Assembly (NCBI RefSeq): GCF_042138895.1
Contig: NZ_JBHIKW010000001.1
Coordinates: 62,001 to 126,000, forward strand
Direction of reading: 5' to 3'
Origin: Cedecea selenatireducens
GTDB taxonomy: Bacteria > Pseudomonadota > Gammaproteobacteria > Enterobacterales > Enterobacteriaceae
DNA length: 64,000 bases
Shown here in pieces: positions 51,715 through 61,355 of this stretch (position 1 is its first letter; every line of letters begins with the position of its first letter). Made by a program: the position numbers and the translations under genes. Under the pieces are notes generated by a model that was not told the DNA's origin, searched no databases, and worked only from the letters and a program-made list of their open reading frames with translations.

Positions 51715-53766
51715 TTATCCGGCAACTGCACTCATCTGTTTAGTAATATATTTACCGGCCTGCGCCTGGTTTTCCGCAACCGTTGAGATATTGCGCACAA
51801 TCTCACTGACCGATTCCATTCGATGGGTAAAGCTATCGATGGCGCGATTCATCATTTCGTTAAGTAAATCCTGAAGCGCTGCGTCCTTCATCATTTCAGC
51901 TCTGATCTTCGACGCTTCCAGCAGCATACTGGCCGCAACAATCCCGACAGCCGCCTGGCTTGAGGTATTGACCACGCTCAGACCCACCACAGCCTTCTGG
52001 CTGTAATTAGACACCTTGGCCATTTGCAGCTCGTCCGCACCCAATGAACGGCCAAAACCTTTGCTTAGCCGCTTAATAACCTGGCCGATGGCACTGTCCA
52101 TCAATTTTTGCATGGTCGATTTTGTGGCTTTTTCAGCCACTTCTTGCGCTACCTCTTCCGCAACTTCCTTCACCGCGGTGCGCACCACGTTTTTGGTGAC
52201 GTCCTTAACGACCTCTTTTTCCACTTCAACAGCAACATTTTTGGCCATCGTCTTGCTGGCTTCTTCTGCCACGTCGACACCAATCTTTTTCATCACCGTG
52301 CCAAAAACTTTGCTCATCACGCTACCCGCCACCATTACACCGGCGACAAGTACCGCCGCCGCCGCGATCGCGCCGAGGATTTGTCCCACCATATCTGCCG
52401 TGTCTTTATCGACCCCGAAGGATTGAAGAATGGCTGAGAATATTTTGCCCATCATCTCCATCAGCGGTTTCACGATCGCATCCATCAGCGGCTGCATCGC
52501 ATCGGCCATAAACGAACGGCCGGTCACGGCCTGGCTTATCTCATCACCAATGGCCAGCGCTAGCCCAACGGCCGCCAGTGCCAAAGAAGCGCCACCGGTG
52601 AATGCCGCAGCGGCAAAGCTTACCGCCGTGACAATCCAGCCCAAAACCTTGCCAATGCAGCCCATCGTCTTCTGCATTTCTTCAGCTTTACGCACTTCCT
52701 CTTCGTATTCCTTGGCCTTTTTCTCCGCATCCTTGGCCGCCGCTTCCGCCAATTTCTGCTTCAGCTCCGCGGACGCCTGAAGATCGTCGCTGGAACTTTT
52801 GTTAATCAGCTGCGCCATCAGGGCCATGAGGAACGTCAGGGTTTTAGACTCTGCATCTGCCTCCTTACGCCGCTGTTCAATGGTGCTTTGCTGTTGCGGG
52901 CTGAACGAATCAACCATTTTCTGCGACTTAGCCTGCGTCGCATCTAATGCCGAACGGGAGCTTTTCTCCGCAGCTATTGCAGGATTCAACGTCTTATTAG
53001 CAAAGTTGTTATAGGTGGTTGTGGCCTGGGTGAGGTTAGCCTGCGCAGCGTTCACCGCCGTTTTAGCAGCATCAATTTTACCCTGCAGTTCTTCAGAAAC
53101 CGGGTCTTGTTTAGCGGCTTCGGCCTCAAGCGCGGCTAATTTTCGTTGCGCGTCATCAAGCGCAGATTGGGCCTTTCCAACATCCTGTGAAAGCGCATCC
53201 GCCTGCTGTTGCGCAGCTTTAAGCGCATCAGCATCGCTGGCCCACTGCGTCCCCTGCTGCTCTAACTGGGCTGCCATCTCGGAATAGGCATTCGCGGCAC
53301 CATCCATCATGGCGTTGATGCCCTGCAGCTGAGCGAGCAGGTTACTCATCGACGTTTCATTCGTGAGCTGCATGACTTTCCCGAGCAATGCCGTCGCCCA
53401 GGCCGAAGCAGAAAGCTTCGCTTCGCTGCCGCTTTTTGCCGTGGCGGGCTCGCGGCTCACCGGAGATTTAAGCTGAGGAATGTCCTGGTTATCTAAGTTC
53501 GTCCTGGGGGTATTCCCGTTGACGGTATTGATAGTCGATTTCAACAGTTTGAGCAGTTGATCGGGCTGCAGGGTTTGCAGCGCACCCTTAACAGAATTCA
53601 GCTGCGGATGACTCTTTAACTCCGCATTGCCGAGGCGTTTTGCCTGTGTGGTTTGTTTTTTTAACTCAACATCGCCGGCTTCCATCCCCGCCTGATGTTG
53701 GTCTACCGGCTCTTGGGTCGCTTGCTCCAGAATGACTGGCCGCGCCACCTGCCTGATTATCTCCAT
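51715..53766 (-). CDS. sipB: Translocator SipB/IpaB homologue
   Basis: 683 residues, longer than Salmonella SipB (593). Pore-forming translocon protein. Residues about 175-345 form long coiled coils (ALKAAQQQADALSQDVGKAQ). Two hydrophobic stretches follow: residues 372-408 (VLGWIVTAVSFAAAAFTGG) and 458-490 (GQILGAIAAAAVLVAGVMVAGSV), the expected membrane hairpin. The C-terminal part has an amphipathic repeat rich in EVxKxV (residues about 500-550). Two bp after sicA, its chaperone. Confidence 0.93.
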   Translation of the reverse strand: MEIIRQVARPVILEQATQEPVDQHQAGMEAGDVELKKQTTQAKRLGNAELKSHPQLNSVKGALQTLQPDQLLKLLKSTINTVNGNTPRTNLDNQDIPQLKSPVSREPATAKSGSEAKLSASAWATALLGKVMQLTNETSMSNLLAQLQGINAMMDGAANAYSEMAAQLEQQGTQWASDADALKAAQQQADALSQDVGKAQSALDDAQRKLAALEAEAAKQDPVSEELQGKIDAAKTAVNAAQANLTQATTTYNNFANKTLNPAIAAEKSSRSALDATQAKSQKMVDSFSPQQQSTIEQRRKEADAESKTLTFLMALMAQLINKSSSDDLQASAELKQKLAEAAAKDAEKKAKEYEEEVRKAEEMQKTMGCIGKVLGWIVTAVSFAAAAFTGGASLALAAVGLALAIGDEISQAVTGRSFMADAMQPLMDAIVKPLMEMMGKIFSAILQSFGVDKDTADMVGQILGAIAAAAVLVAGVMVAGSVMSKVFGTVMKKIGVDVAEEASKTMAKNVAVEVEKEVVKDVTKNVVRTAVKEVAEEVAQEVAEKATKSTMQKLMDSAIGQVIKRLSKGFGRSLGADELQMAKVSNYSQKAVVGLSVVNTSSQAAVGIVAASMLLEASKIRAEMMKDAALQDLLNEMMNRAIDSFTHRMESVSEIVRNISTVAENQAQAGKYITKQMSAVAG

Positions 53767-53768
53767 TA

Positions 53769-54320
53769 TTATTCCTCATTAAGTTTCTCCTCTTCAGGAG
53801 TATCGGTCTTGTCATTATTTATTTTATTAAGCGCGGAAATGTAGGCTTTCGCCTTTTCACTTAATAACGCGTCTTTACACCTGCTAATAACAATATCGAA
53901 GCATTTACGAGCCTGTACACTCTGTCGCAGCATCAGGTTACATTGACCGGCATAAAACATTGGCCTGAAGTCTTCTTTAGATAAGGAATAAGCAAGTGCA
54001 TAAAATTCGATAGCTTTGGCATAATTCTTTTTAAGCTGATAGACCGCCGCAAGACCCATTGCATATTCAGGGTTATAGAAATCATAAATGCACAGAAAAC
54101 GGAACAAAGACTCTGCATCGTCCAACTTTCCATGATGATAAAAATCGTAAGCCAGCTTATAAACGTCCTGCATGGTGTCATTAGGTACGGCATAGACATC
54201 CTTAAGCGTCGCCCCGTTTTGAATGGCATCCAGCAGGCTTTCAGCATAAGCATCAAGTTGCTCATCACTTTTAAATTCTTCTTCGTCGCTGAGTAAATCC
54301 AACATATTTTTATTAGCCAT
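53769..54320 (-). CDS. sicA: Translocator chaperone and co-activator SicA
   Basis: 183 residues (Salmonella 165). LcrH/SycD-type TPR chaperone for SipB and SipC; in Salmonella it also activates transcription with InvF. The TPR core is almost the Salmonella sequence (LFRFLCIYDFYNPEYAMGLAAVYQLKK). The N-terminus is about 15 residues longer (MANKNMLDLLSDEEEFKSDEQ). First gene of the translocator/effector operon, with AGAGG before ATG. Confidence 0.94.
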   Translation of the reverse strand: MANKNMLDLLSDEEEFKSDEQLDAYAESLLDAIQNGATLKDVYAVPNDTMQDVYKLAYDFYHHGKLDDAESLFRFLCIYDFYNPEYAMGLAAVYQLKKNYAKAIEFYALAYSLSKEDFRPMFYAGQCNLMLRQSVQARKCFDIVISRCKDALLSEKAKAYISALNKINNDKTDTPEEEKLNEE

Positions 54321-54452
54321 TGCAGCCTCTTTCCTTATTATTTGTTAACATCTAAAAACAGCCAATTAACCCAAAGGCGAACAGTGAAGAAGATATAGTC
54401 ATCATACTGTTGTGCCCCGGTAGTTAATACAAAAAAACCGCACAGGTGTCTG
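54321..54452 (-). promoter_or_regulatory. Presumed promoter region of the sicA operon
   Basis: 132 bp, AT-rich, between spaS and sicA on the same strand. By analogy with SPI-1 it should contain an InvF/SicA-dependent promoter. GCGGTTTTTTT near 54427-54437 could be part of a weak spaS terminator. TATGAT near 54398-54403 is a possible -10, but I find no good -35 at the right distance. Confidence 0.45.
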
Positions 54453-55565
54453 CTACGATTGGTCCGTTGGCGGTTGCTGACTTTCCGGTAATGTAGATTC
54501 GGCCTCCACGTCGGCCACCGCCATTTGGGTCATGCCCGCGGCTTCGACCTGACGCAGCCAGATAAGAATGTCCATAACGTCAATCAGCACATCATCATTT
54601 AGCGAAATGAAGCTGTACTGGCTGTAGGTGCGATACAGCCTGCGGGTAAGCGGAATATTGCGTACTACCGGCACGCCGATTTTTTCCGCATAGGCAATCG
54701 CCGCTTTGGCTTTCATGTTGGTGCAACGCAGGGCAATAAAGGGCAGCGATGCCACTTCCGGGTTAAAATAGATCGCCATCGCGATATGCGTTGGGTTCGC
54801 CATCACTACCTCGGAATTTCTGACCGCCGCCATTTCCTCCCCGGAAAGTATCTCCTGGTGCGCTCGCCGTCTGGCACTTTTAATCTGTGGATTGCCGTCG
54901 CTCTCTTTACGCTCCTGTTTGACCTCATGTTTATCCATTTTGAGATCTTTGAAATGGAGAAAATATTCAACAATAAAATCTGCAATCAGCACAAAAACAG
55001 ACCAGCCGATAAACACCAGCACGGCCTTCAGCGTCAGCGAAACCCAACAAGCAATAAGCCCGGCTATATCGGTCCGATAAAGCGTTAATGCCTGGCGAAG
55101 GTCGTTGTGAATCAGGCTATAGCAGGTCACTGCAAATACAATGAGATAGCAAACTGATTTCACCAGCTCTTTTACCGTGCGCATGCTGAAGATCTTTTTT
55201 ACCCCTTCCACCGGGTTTAGCGCTTTGAAATTTAGCTTGATGGCTTCGGTTGCGATAGAAAACCCAGTCTGCAGCAAGGTTGCGGCCATACCCACAAGTG
55301 CACAGAGCGCAATAAATGGCAGGCTAAGCAGAAAGAAAATACGCATTAAGCCCATGAGGAAATCATTTATTCCAATCTGGGTGCTGTACAGCAGGGTCAT
55401 GGAGTAAAATTGAGTGAAGTCACTGAAACTCATGCCATAGGCCAGGTAAAAGATCCCGGCAAGCAGTATCACCGTGGTAATAAGATCCTTACTTTTAAAC
55501 GTCTGGCCCTTTTTGGACGAGTCCCTGCGCTTTTTACTGGTAGGCTGCTCTGTTTTTTCTGCCAT
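54453..55565 (-). CDS. spaS: Export apparatus switch protein SpaS
   Basis: 370 residues (Salmonella 356). FlhB/YscU family; four N-terminal membrane helices and a cytoplasmic domain that cleaves itself at NPTH (N257-P258-T259-H260 in VVMANPTHIAMAIYF). Cleavage switches secretion from early to translocator substrates. Last gene of the apparatus operon. The C-terminal tail is acidic and Gln-rich. Confidence 0.95.
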   Translation of the reverse strand: MAEKTEQPTSKKRRDSSKKGQTFKSKDLITTVILLAGIFYLAYGMSFSDFTQFYSMTLLYSTQIGINDFLMGLMRIFFLLSLPFIALCALVGMAATLLQTGFSIATEAIKLNFKALNPVEGVKKIFSMRTVKELVKSVCYLIVFAVTCYSLIHNDLRQALTLYRTDIAGLIACWVSLTLKAVLVFIGWSVFVLIADFIVEYFLHFKDLKMDKHEVKQERKESDGNPQIKSARRRAHQEILSGEEMAAVRNSEVVMANPTHIAMAIYFNPEVASLPFIALRCTNMKAKAAIAYAEKIGVPVVRNIPLTRRLYRTYSQYSFISLNDDVLIDVMDILIWLRQVEAAGMTQMAVADVEAESTLPESQQPPTDQS

Positions 55566-55577
55566 AGAAATATTTCC

Positions 55578-56342
55578 TCAGGGAAGGAATTGCTGAAAAC
55601 CTGAAAGCGAGAACATGTGCAGCGGTTTCTCAGACAGCGAGTGAAAGCCGTAGAAAAGGAAAACTGCGAAGGCGATAAAGCTTTTAATGGTTAGAGACAG
55701 TGAAAAAGGGTTGAGCTGCGGGCAATAACGCGCAAACACGCCGAGCAACATTTCGGCGATCATCATCACTAACATCACCGGCGCAGCAAGGAGAATGCTG
55801 TTTTGCATCAATACCACCAGCAGGTGTCCGGCCTGTTCCCAGTGAACACCTTCTAAGGAACTCCCTCGTGGAAGCATTTGATAGCTTTGCACCATCACTT
55901 CCATAAGTAGCCGCATGCCTCCGCTGGCAAAAAAAATAGCACCGAAAGCAAAGTTTAGAAAACCCGATAATATCGAGCTTTGCACCCCGTTAACCGGGTC
56001 GATACTGTCACTGATGGTCGCGCCGCGTTGGTTATCAAGAATTTCACCGAGGCCGATGACTACCCAGAAAGGCATACACAGCGTAAACGCTAAAATTAAC
56101 CCGATAATACATTCTTTAATTATAATAATAAGCCAGCCCTGCTCCGGGCTTACTACCGTTTCAAAGCAGGGCCAAAGACCGATAATCGTCAGAGAGATAA
56201 TCGTGTTTTTAATAATCAGATTTGATAGAACCCGTTCGCCCAGTACCGGAAGCATATAAAAGACGATTGCCAACCGCGCGTAAACGATGACAAAAGTCAG
56301 CACGCTGTGCTGAAAATTAAGATAGAACGCCACAAACAGCAT
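55578..56342 (-). CDS. spaR: Export apparatus protein SpaR
   Basis: 254 residues (Salmonella 263). FliR/YscT family, part of the membrane export gate. Multiple hydrophobic segments and the conserved LGEILDNQRGATISDSIDPVNGVQSSILSGFLNFAFGAIFFASGGMRLLMEVM-type block (residues about 96-150). Between spaQ (12 bp) and spaS (12 bp). Confidence 0.93.
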   Translation of the reverse strand: MLFVAFYLNFQHSVLTFVIVYARLAIVFYMLPVLGERVLSNLIIKNTIISLTIIGLWPCFETVVSPEQGWLIIIIKECIIGLILAFTLCMPFWVVIGLGEILDNQRGATISDSIDPVNGVQSSILSGFLNFAFGAIFFASGGMRLLMEVMVQSYQMLPRGSSLEGVHWEQAGHLLVVLMQNSILLAAPVMLVMMIAEMLLGVFARYCPQLNPFSLSLTIKSFIAFAVFLFYGFHSLSEKPLHMFSLSGFQQFLP

Positions 56343-56354
56343 ATATTTTCCGTT

Positions 56355-56609
56355 TTAACGAAAAGCCATATAAAAAGCCTGAGTGGCGAAATTCATCATT
56401 TCGGCTGAAAACCACTCCATCAGCATAAAAATGCTGGCAAATACCGCCAGCATTTTTAACCCAAAAGGCAGCGTTTGTTCCTGAATTTGCATGATGGTCT
56501 GAAACAGGCCAACGATAATGCCAACGATGGTAGCAAAGGCGATAGGTACCGCCGTTAGCTTCAGCACAACGAGCAGCGCGGAATTGCCAATAAATAATAC
56601 ATTACTCAT
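56355..56609 (-). CDS. spaQ: Export apparatus protein SpaQ
   Basis: 84 residues (Salmonella 86). FliQ/YscS family with two membrane helices around the conserved VGLFQTIMQIQEQTLPFGLKML. Start at ATG 56609, overlapping the spaP stop by 4 bp; a longer frame within spaP is rejected. Confidence 0.95.
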   Translation of the reverse strand: MSNVLFIGNSALLVVLKLTAVPIAFATIVGIIVGLFQTIMQIQEQTLPFGLKMLAVFASIFMLMEWFSAEMMNFATQAFYMAFR

Positions 56610-57277
56610 GATGTCATCAGATCGGCGTACTGGGCGATCAGTCCTTTGGTTAACAAACTCCAACCGTTCATTGACACGAACAGTATGAGCTTAATAGGAA
56701 TCGAAATGGTCACCGGGCTCATCATCATCATCCCCAACGCCAGCAGGATGCTGGAAACCACCATATCGATGACCACAAACGGGACGTAAAGATAAAACGC
56801 AATTTTAAATGCGCTTTGAATTTCGCTTAGCGCATAGGCTGGCATCAGGGTCATGAGCGGCAGGTCCGTTAATTCATGGTCTTCCACTTCAGGCTCCGGC
56901 TCACCGGTTCTTTGCTGCTGTACTTTATTAAAAAAGCGGATTAAGTCATGATCGGAATAATTCACCAGATACGCCCGGTAACTTCCCAATCCCTGATCCA
57001 TAAGTTGCGTTACCGAACTGCTGTCATTGAAGTCGATATGGTTTTCTTCTATATAGCCGGAAATTTTCTGACACACCGGCATCATGACAAAAGCGCTTAA
57101 AATAAGCGCTACACCATTTAAGGTTAAGGTCGAAGGTACCTGTTGGATCCCGAGGGCATTGCGCACCATCACCAGCACAATGGAGAACTTAATAAAGCAG
57201 GTTCCCCCGGCAATAATAAAAGGCAATAAGGTGAAAAACGACAATAACGCAATTAAAGAAATATCATTACTCAACAT
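56606..57277 (-). CDS. spaP: Export apparatus protein SpaP
   Basis: 223 residues (Salmonella 224). FliP/YscR family. N-terminal membrane helices (SLIALLSFFTLLPFIIAGGTCFIKFSIVLVMVRNALGIQQVPSTLTLNGVALILSAFVMMPV-type family signature) and the C-terminal FKIAFYLYVPFVVIDMVVSSILLALGMMMMSP pair. Overlaps spaO by 11 bp and spaQ by 4 bp. Confidence 0.96.
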   Translation of the reverse strand: MLSNDISLIALLSFFTLLPFIIAGGTCFIKFSIVLVMVRNALGIQQVPSTLTLNGVALILSAFVMMPVCQKISGYIEENHIDFNDSSSVTQLMDQGLGSYRAYLVNYSDHDLIRFFNKVQQQRTGEPEPEVEDHELTDLPLMTLMPAYALSEIQSAFKIAFYLYVPFVVIDMVVSSILLALGMMMMSPVTISIPIKLILFVSMNGWSLLTKGLIAQYADLMTS

Positions 57278-58190
57278 CAGGCTGTACCCTGTTACCTGGC
57301 AGAGTCGGGTTCACGTGATTAACCTCCACCGCCAGAGATCCGTTCTCCAGAGCTACCAGCTCACCGCGGGCAAATAGCTTTTTGTTGAGGTAGATTTTAA
57401 TATTCTGTTCCGCTTCTGGGGTCAGCGCCAATGACGTGCCCGGCGTTATTGTATCTAATTCCGCCAGGGTCACCGTCCGGCCATCCAGCACAAATTCAAT
57501 ATTGACGGGCAGGCTTGTCCAGTCGTGCAAAACCTCATCTTCATAATATTCCTGGTACTGCTCTTCTAACTGCTCTTCCACAATAACCTCCCGATCGGGG
57601 TAATAACTCAGTTTAAAAAGTCGGCGATCGCCTACCGCCAGGTGGGGCAATTTCTGTTTTATCAGCAGCAAATCCCCTGCAGCCACGTCTGCTAACTGGG
57701 CAAGGGAGAGCTGGCTGAATCCCAACACGTAGTTCAGCTGGAAAGGCACCTGATTGGCAGAGATGGCCGGGACATGCAATACGCGGTCCCCGCTCTGTGG
57801 CCAGTCAAGACACAGCAGTTGGCAAGGCTCTGCGGGGATCGCAAGCGCCTTTTCCGGCAGGGCGCCGGCGGGTAGCGCAATATGTACCGCATCCCACACC
57901 TGCTCCTCGACCAAAAAGCTCAGTTCGAGATGGTTTAACCAGCGCGTCAGATAGTTGAGGGGAACCTCCGACCAGGGGATATCGGGCAGGTGGGCATCCA
58001 TATATTCGAGCCAGGCGTCAACGCTAAGCCAGGCCTGCGCCCGGCTGCCCTGCTTATCCTCAAGCTGCACCTGCAGGTAGCGCTCCTGCCCGCTAAACTC
58101 AGCGATCTCGCTGCCGGGGTGATGGTTACGCAACAGCTCAAGCGCCAGCTGGCGGCCGTCAAGCTTGCGTAAATGACCTCTCAAACTCAT
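57267..58190 (-). CDS. spaO: Sorting platform / C-ring protein SpaO
   Basis: 307 residues (Salmonella 303). Builds the cytoplasmic sorting platform. The C-terminal SPOA domain is VNIEFVLDGRTVTLAELDTITPGTSLAL followed by NKKLFARGELVALENGSLAVEVNHV. In homologues an internal start makes a short SpaO form; I did not identify it here with confidence. Overlaps spaN by 4 bp. Confidence 0.93.
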   Translation of the reverse strand: MSLRGHLRKLDGRQLALELLRNHHPGSEIAEFSGQERYLQVQLEDKQGSRAQAWLSVDAWLEYMDAHLPDIPWSEVPLNYLTRWLNHLELSFLVEEQVWDAVHIALPAGALPEKALAIPAEPCQLLCLDWPQSGDRVLHVPAISANQVPFQLNYVLGFSQLSLAQLADVAAGDLLLIKQKLPHLAVGDRRLFKLSYYPDREVIVEEQLEEQYQEYYEDEVLHDWTSLPVNIEFVLDGRTVTLAELDTITPGTSLALTPEAEQNIKIYLNKKLFARGELVALENGSLAVEVNHVNPTLPGNRVQPDVE

Positions 58191-59197
58191 TCCTGATCCT
58201 CATCCTGCTGTTGCTGCTGCCGCCGCTGCTGTTGCTGTTCATCTCGATCCTGCTGTGGGCGTAGGAGGTCGGGGCTGAGACTCGTCAAATGGCCCATATT
58301 GCGGAGCAGCACATCCGCTGCACGAGCATCGGAAGGAAGCAAAGTGACATTCCCTTCCCGGCGTGCTTCGGTTGGCACCGAAATTCTGACCGAATGGTCG
58401 CCGGACCAGCGTTGAAACTGGTAGTTCACTTCGAGCGTCTGGCCTTCGTTTCCGCCTTTCACCCCGCTTTCCAAACCGGCCTGAGTCTTCAGCTGCTGGA
58501 GCGTTGCGGGGCTATTTCTGCTTTGTGCCGCTGTTTCGCCCTGCTTTGGCACCACGTTCTCCGGCTGCTTCGCCCCCTGCCAAAGCGGCCTTGCTTCGCC
58601 AGAATCTTCCTTTATTCGTAACGGCTTGTCCTGGCGGCCCGCTTCAGCCTCCGGGGCAGATGTAGTGACGATGCCCGGGTTTACTACGGCCGCAGCCTGA
58701 GGGTGCTGAGCCGTGGTGGATTGATGAAGTTTTGTTGCAACGTTTACGGCGACAGGCGTGGTGGATTGCCCCTCGGGTCTGGATGCGCTCGCCGCAGCCC
58801 TGCTGCTTAACGGGCCGGTGACCTCGCCTTTTTGGACGACGACGGAGTTTTTGCCTGCGTTCGGCGTAGCCATCTGGCCAGCAACGGCCAACGCCACCTG
58901 CCGACGCAGGCCATCGCCCTTCTTCGTCTGACGTGCATCGGCTGCAAGGCCCAAAGAGGCGGCAGCGACTTCTTTTGCCGCCTGCTTTTCGGTTTTCTGC
59001 AGGCCTCCCCCCTGCGCTAAGGGCGTTGTTAACCGAACCAGCGCCCCCGGCGGTAGCATGGCGGCCAGCGAAATATTCTCACCGCCCTCAGCCTGCTTTT
59101 TCTTTTTCGCAATATGTTTTAACAGCGCGTTGTCATCCGGCGTTGAATCCCCCTTCATCGCAACGCTCATACTGACTTCAGAAACTTTTTCTACCAT
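58187..59197 (-). CDS. spaN: Needle-length regulator SpaN (InvJ)
   Basis: 336 residues as started at ATG 59197 (MVEKVSEVSMSV); Salmonella SpaN/InvJ is 336. A long, low-complexity ruler region precedes the conserved C-terminal block YQFQRWSGDHSVRISVPTEA, which matches YRFQRWGNDYSVNI of InvJ. The C-terminus is a Gln-rich tail. The start overlaps the end of spaM by 20 bp. Confidence 0.9.
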   Translation of the reverse strand: MVEKVSEVSMSVAMKGDSTPDDNALLKHIAKKKKQAEGGENISLAAMLPPGALVRLTTPLAQGGGLQKTEKQAAKEVAAASLGLAADARQTKKGDGLRRQVALAVAGQMATPNAGKNSVVVQKGEVTGPLSSRAAASASRPEGQSTTPVAVNVATKLHQSTTAQHPQAAAVVNPGIVTTSAPEAEAGRQDKPLRIKEDSGEARPLWQGAKQPENVVPKQGETAAQSRNSPATLQQLKTQAGLESGVKGGNEGQTLEVNYQFQRWSGDHSVRISVPTEARREGNVTLLPSDARAADVLLRNMGHLTSLSPDLLRPQQDRDEQQQQRRQQQQQDEDQE

Positions 59198-59639
59198 AAC
59201 CCGCAATCTCCTGAATTTCGTTTTCTGCATTATTGTCGCAGCGACGTATATATTCGCGGCGCAGCGGCTGCAAATAATAGGAAAGCTTGTAGTGCTTTTT
59301 ATCCAGCAGGCTCATTGCGACGCGATGCTGTTCAAGGTTGTTCTCCAGATTATATTTTTCATTTTCCAGCTGATTTATTTTATGAAGAACCAACTGCTGG
59401 TGAGTCAATAAAGCCCCCTGCTGTCTTATTCCCTTATAAATATCCGCACGGCTGTGTAAGCCGGAAGGGGTTAACATTTTTATCTGCTGGTTGATATCCG
59501 CGCATTCCTGCTGATGCTCTGCAATTGTCAGCCTTATTTCCGTTAACCGGTTTTCCGTTTTTACGATATCGCCCTGCAGAATTTGTTGTTTGCGCTCTAG
59601 CAGGGAGACAAATTCGCGCCCTTTACGCCACGCTTCCAT
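59178..59639 (-). CDS. spaM: Apparatus stalk protein SpaM (InvI)
   Basis: 153 residues (Salmonella 147). FliJ/YscO-type coiled-coil stalk protein linking the ATPase to the export gate. Nearly all helical (LERKQQILQGDIVKTENRLTEIRLTIAEHQQEC). Start at ATG 59639 (MEAWRKGREF); the longer open frame lies within spaL and is rejected. Overlaps spaL by 17 bp and spaN by 20 bp. Confidence 0.87.
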   Translation of the reverse strand: MEAWRKGREFVSLLERKQQILQGDIVKTENRLTEIRLTIAEHQQECADINQQIKMLTPSGLHSRADIYKGIRQQGALLTHQQLVLHKINQLENEKYNLENNLEQHRVAMSLLDKKHYKLSYYLQPLRREYIRRCDNNAENEIQEIAGYGRKSF

Positions 59640-60918
59640 ATAACCTTTCCAGACAGGCCTGCATGTCGGTTTTTTCGTCCATGCTTTGTTGGAGAAAAGC
59701 TTCCATCTGGTTTTTGCGATCAAAAGCGGCATCGTTTTCCGGATTCTCACCGCGTCGATATTCGCCGAGATCCAGATAGAGCTGCATCTCTTTTTGACGT
59801 ACCAGATATTCACGAAAGCGTTTTGCTAGCTGACGGTGTTCCGGGTCGGTTACCTGTAAAAATACTCGGCTAATGCTCTGCATAATATCAATCGCCGGAT
59901 AGTGTCCCTTCGCAGCCAGCTTTTTGCTGAGATAAATATGCCCGTCAAGAATCGAGCGAACTTCATCGCCAATGACATCCGACTCTTCCTCATTTTCAAT
60001 CAGCACCGTATAAAAGGCGGTGATGGAACCGGTTAAAAACCGTCCTGGCCGCTCCAGTAATTTCGGCAAGGCCTCAAATACGGATGCCGGGTAGCCTCTT
60101 CGGGCGGGCAGCTCTCCCATGCTTAGCGCCACATCACGCAGCGCTCGCGCATAGCGGGTTATCGAGTCTATAAACAGAAGTACGTTTTTACCCTGCTCGC
60201 TAAAGAATTCGGCTATCGTCGTGGCAATTTGCGCCGCGTTGTAGCGCTCAACGCAGGAACGATCTGACGTTGCGTAAACCAGCACGATCTGTGAACAGCG
60301 CGACGAACGCTTCAGCTCTTCAACAAACTCGGTGACTTCACGTCCACGTTCGCCAATAAGCCCGATGACGTAGATATCCGCTTCGGAATGTTCAACGATC
60401 ATGCTCATCAAAGAGGTTTTGCCGCAGCCCGCCGCCGCAAAAATCCCCATACGCTGCCCCTGGCCGCAGGTCAGCAGGCCATCAATTGCCCTGACGCCGG
60501 TCGCCAGAGATTCATCGATAGGCTTACGCTGGGTAAAATCTTTAGGCGCCCCGCAGGCCTCCAGGCTTTGCGCACCGGTCAAACTCTGCTGTACGGCGTT
60601 GTCCAGGCGCCCGCGAACAGTACCGGTTGCGTCAATGATTGCCCCGGCGATATTTTTATGAACATCGATACGAAAAGGCTTGCCGGTCGGCAGCAGGACA
60701 TTGCTGCGTGAAAAGCCCTGATTATCATTAAGCAAGCTCAGTAACGTATGCTCCTTATTGAACCCAATCACCTGGGCCGTCCCCAGCACTTCGGGTTCAA
60801 GTAATGATTTCTGAATCTCGCATATCTCACCGATGCGCGTCCCCGGCAAATGCGCTTCAATCACATTTCCCTGAATACGTAACGGGTGTGCCAGATGAAC
60901 CAGGCATTGGGCTACCAT
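59623..60918 (-). CDS. spaL: Type III secretion ATPase SpaL (InvC)
   Basis: 431 residues, as Salmonella InvC. Hexameric ATPase that unfolds substrates and strips chaperones. Walker A is AAGCGKTS (K167), the Walker B Asp is D251 in VLLFIDSITRYA, and the catalytic Glu is in GERGREVTEF. Flanked by invB and spaM in canonical order. Confidence 0.96.
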   Translation of the reverse strand: MVAQCLVHLAHPLRIQGNVIEAHLPGTRIGEICEIQKSLLEPEVLGTAQVIGFNKEHTLLSLLNDNQGFSRSNVLLPTGKPFRIDVHKNIAGAIIDATGTVRGRLDNAVQQSLTGAQSLEACGAPKDFTQRKPIDESLATGVRAIDGLLTCGQGQRMGIFAAAGCGKTSLMSMIVEHSEADIYVIGLIGERGREVTEFVEELKRSSRCSQIVLVYATSDRSCVERYNAAQIATTIAEFFSEQGKNVLLFIDSITRYARALRDVALSMGELPARRGYPASVFEALPKLLERPGRFLTGSITAFYTVLIENEEESDVIGDEVRSILDGHIYLSKKLAAKGHYPAIDIMQSISRVFLQVTDPEHRQLAKRFREYLVRQKEMQLYLDLGEYRRGENPENDAAFDRKNQMEAFLQQSMDEKTDMQACLERLYGSVA

Positions 60919-60935
60919 TGTGTGAACCTCAGTAA

Positions 60936-61343
60936 TTAAACCAGAACAGCGCGGTATTCCTGCAAAATACTCAGGTAGTTATCCAGCATCGATAAAAAAT
61001 CATCCGGCGCCTGCAGGTATTTTTCTTTCACCTGAGCACGCAGTTCAATATTGCCGTCAACAGGGTATAAACACGGCTGTCCGGTGTAAAAATACTCTTC
61101 GTTATGATTAAGCATCAGCGGCAAAAGGCTCGCGCTGCAATAGCTTAAAGAGGCTGGAGCCTGCTCAACAATTTTCGCCCACACCCATACCTCATCATCT
61201 TCACTTCTGACGTGAATAGTTGGAATATCATCTTTCATATTCAGAGAGATGGTTGAGTGGTTGCTCAGATCGCTATCCAGAATATCAGCCATCCCGGCAT
61301 CGTTAAGCATGGTGGAAAGCAGTGCAACAACGTCGTATTTCAT
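60936..61343 (-). CDS. invB: Effector chaperone InvB
   Basis: 135 residues, as Salmonella InvB. Class IB chaperone for several effectors including SipA. The family N-terminus (DVVALLSTMLNDAGMADIL) and acidic C-terminal helix (DDFLSMLDNYLSILQEYRAVL) are clear. Encoded between invA (12 bp) and spaL (17 bp). Confidence 0.92.
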   Translation of the reverse strand: MKYDVVALLSTMLNDAGMADILDSDLSNHSTISLNMKDDIPTIHVRSEDDEVWVWAKIVEQAPASLSYCSASLLPLMLNHNEEYFYTGQPCLYPVDGNIELRAQVKEKYLQAPDDFLSMLDNYLSILQEYRAVLV

Positions 61344-61355
61344 TTATTACCTCAA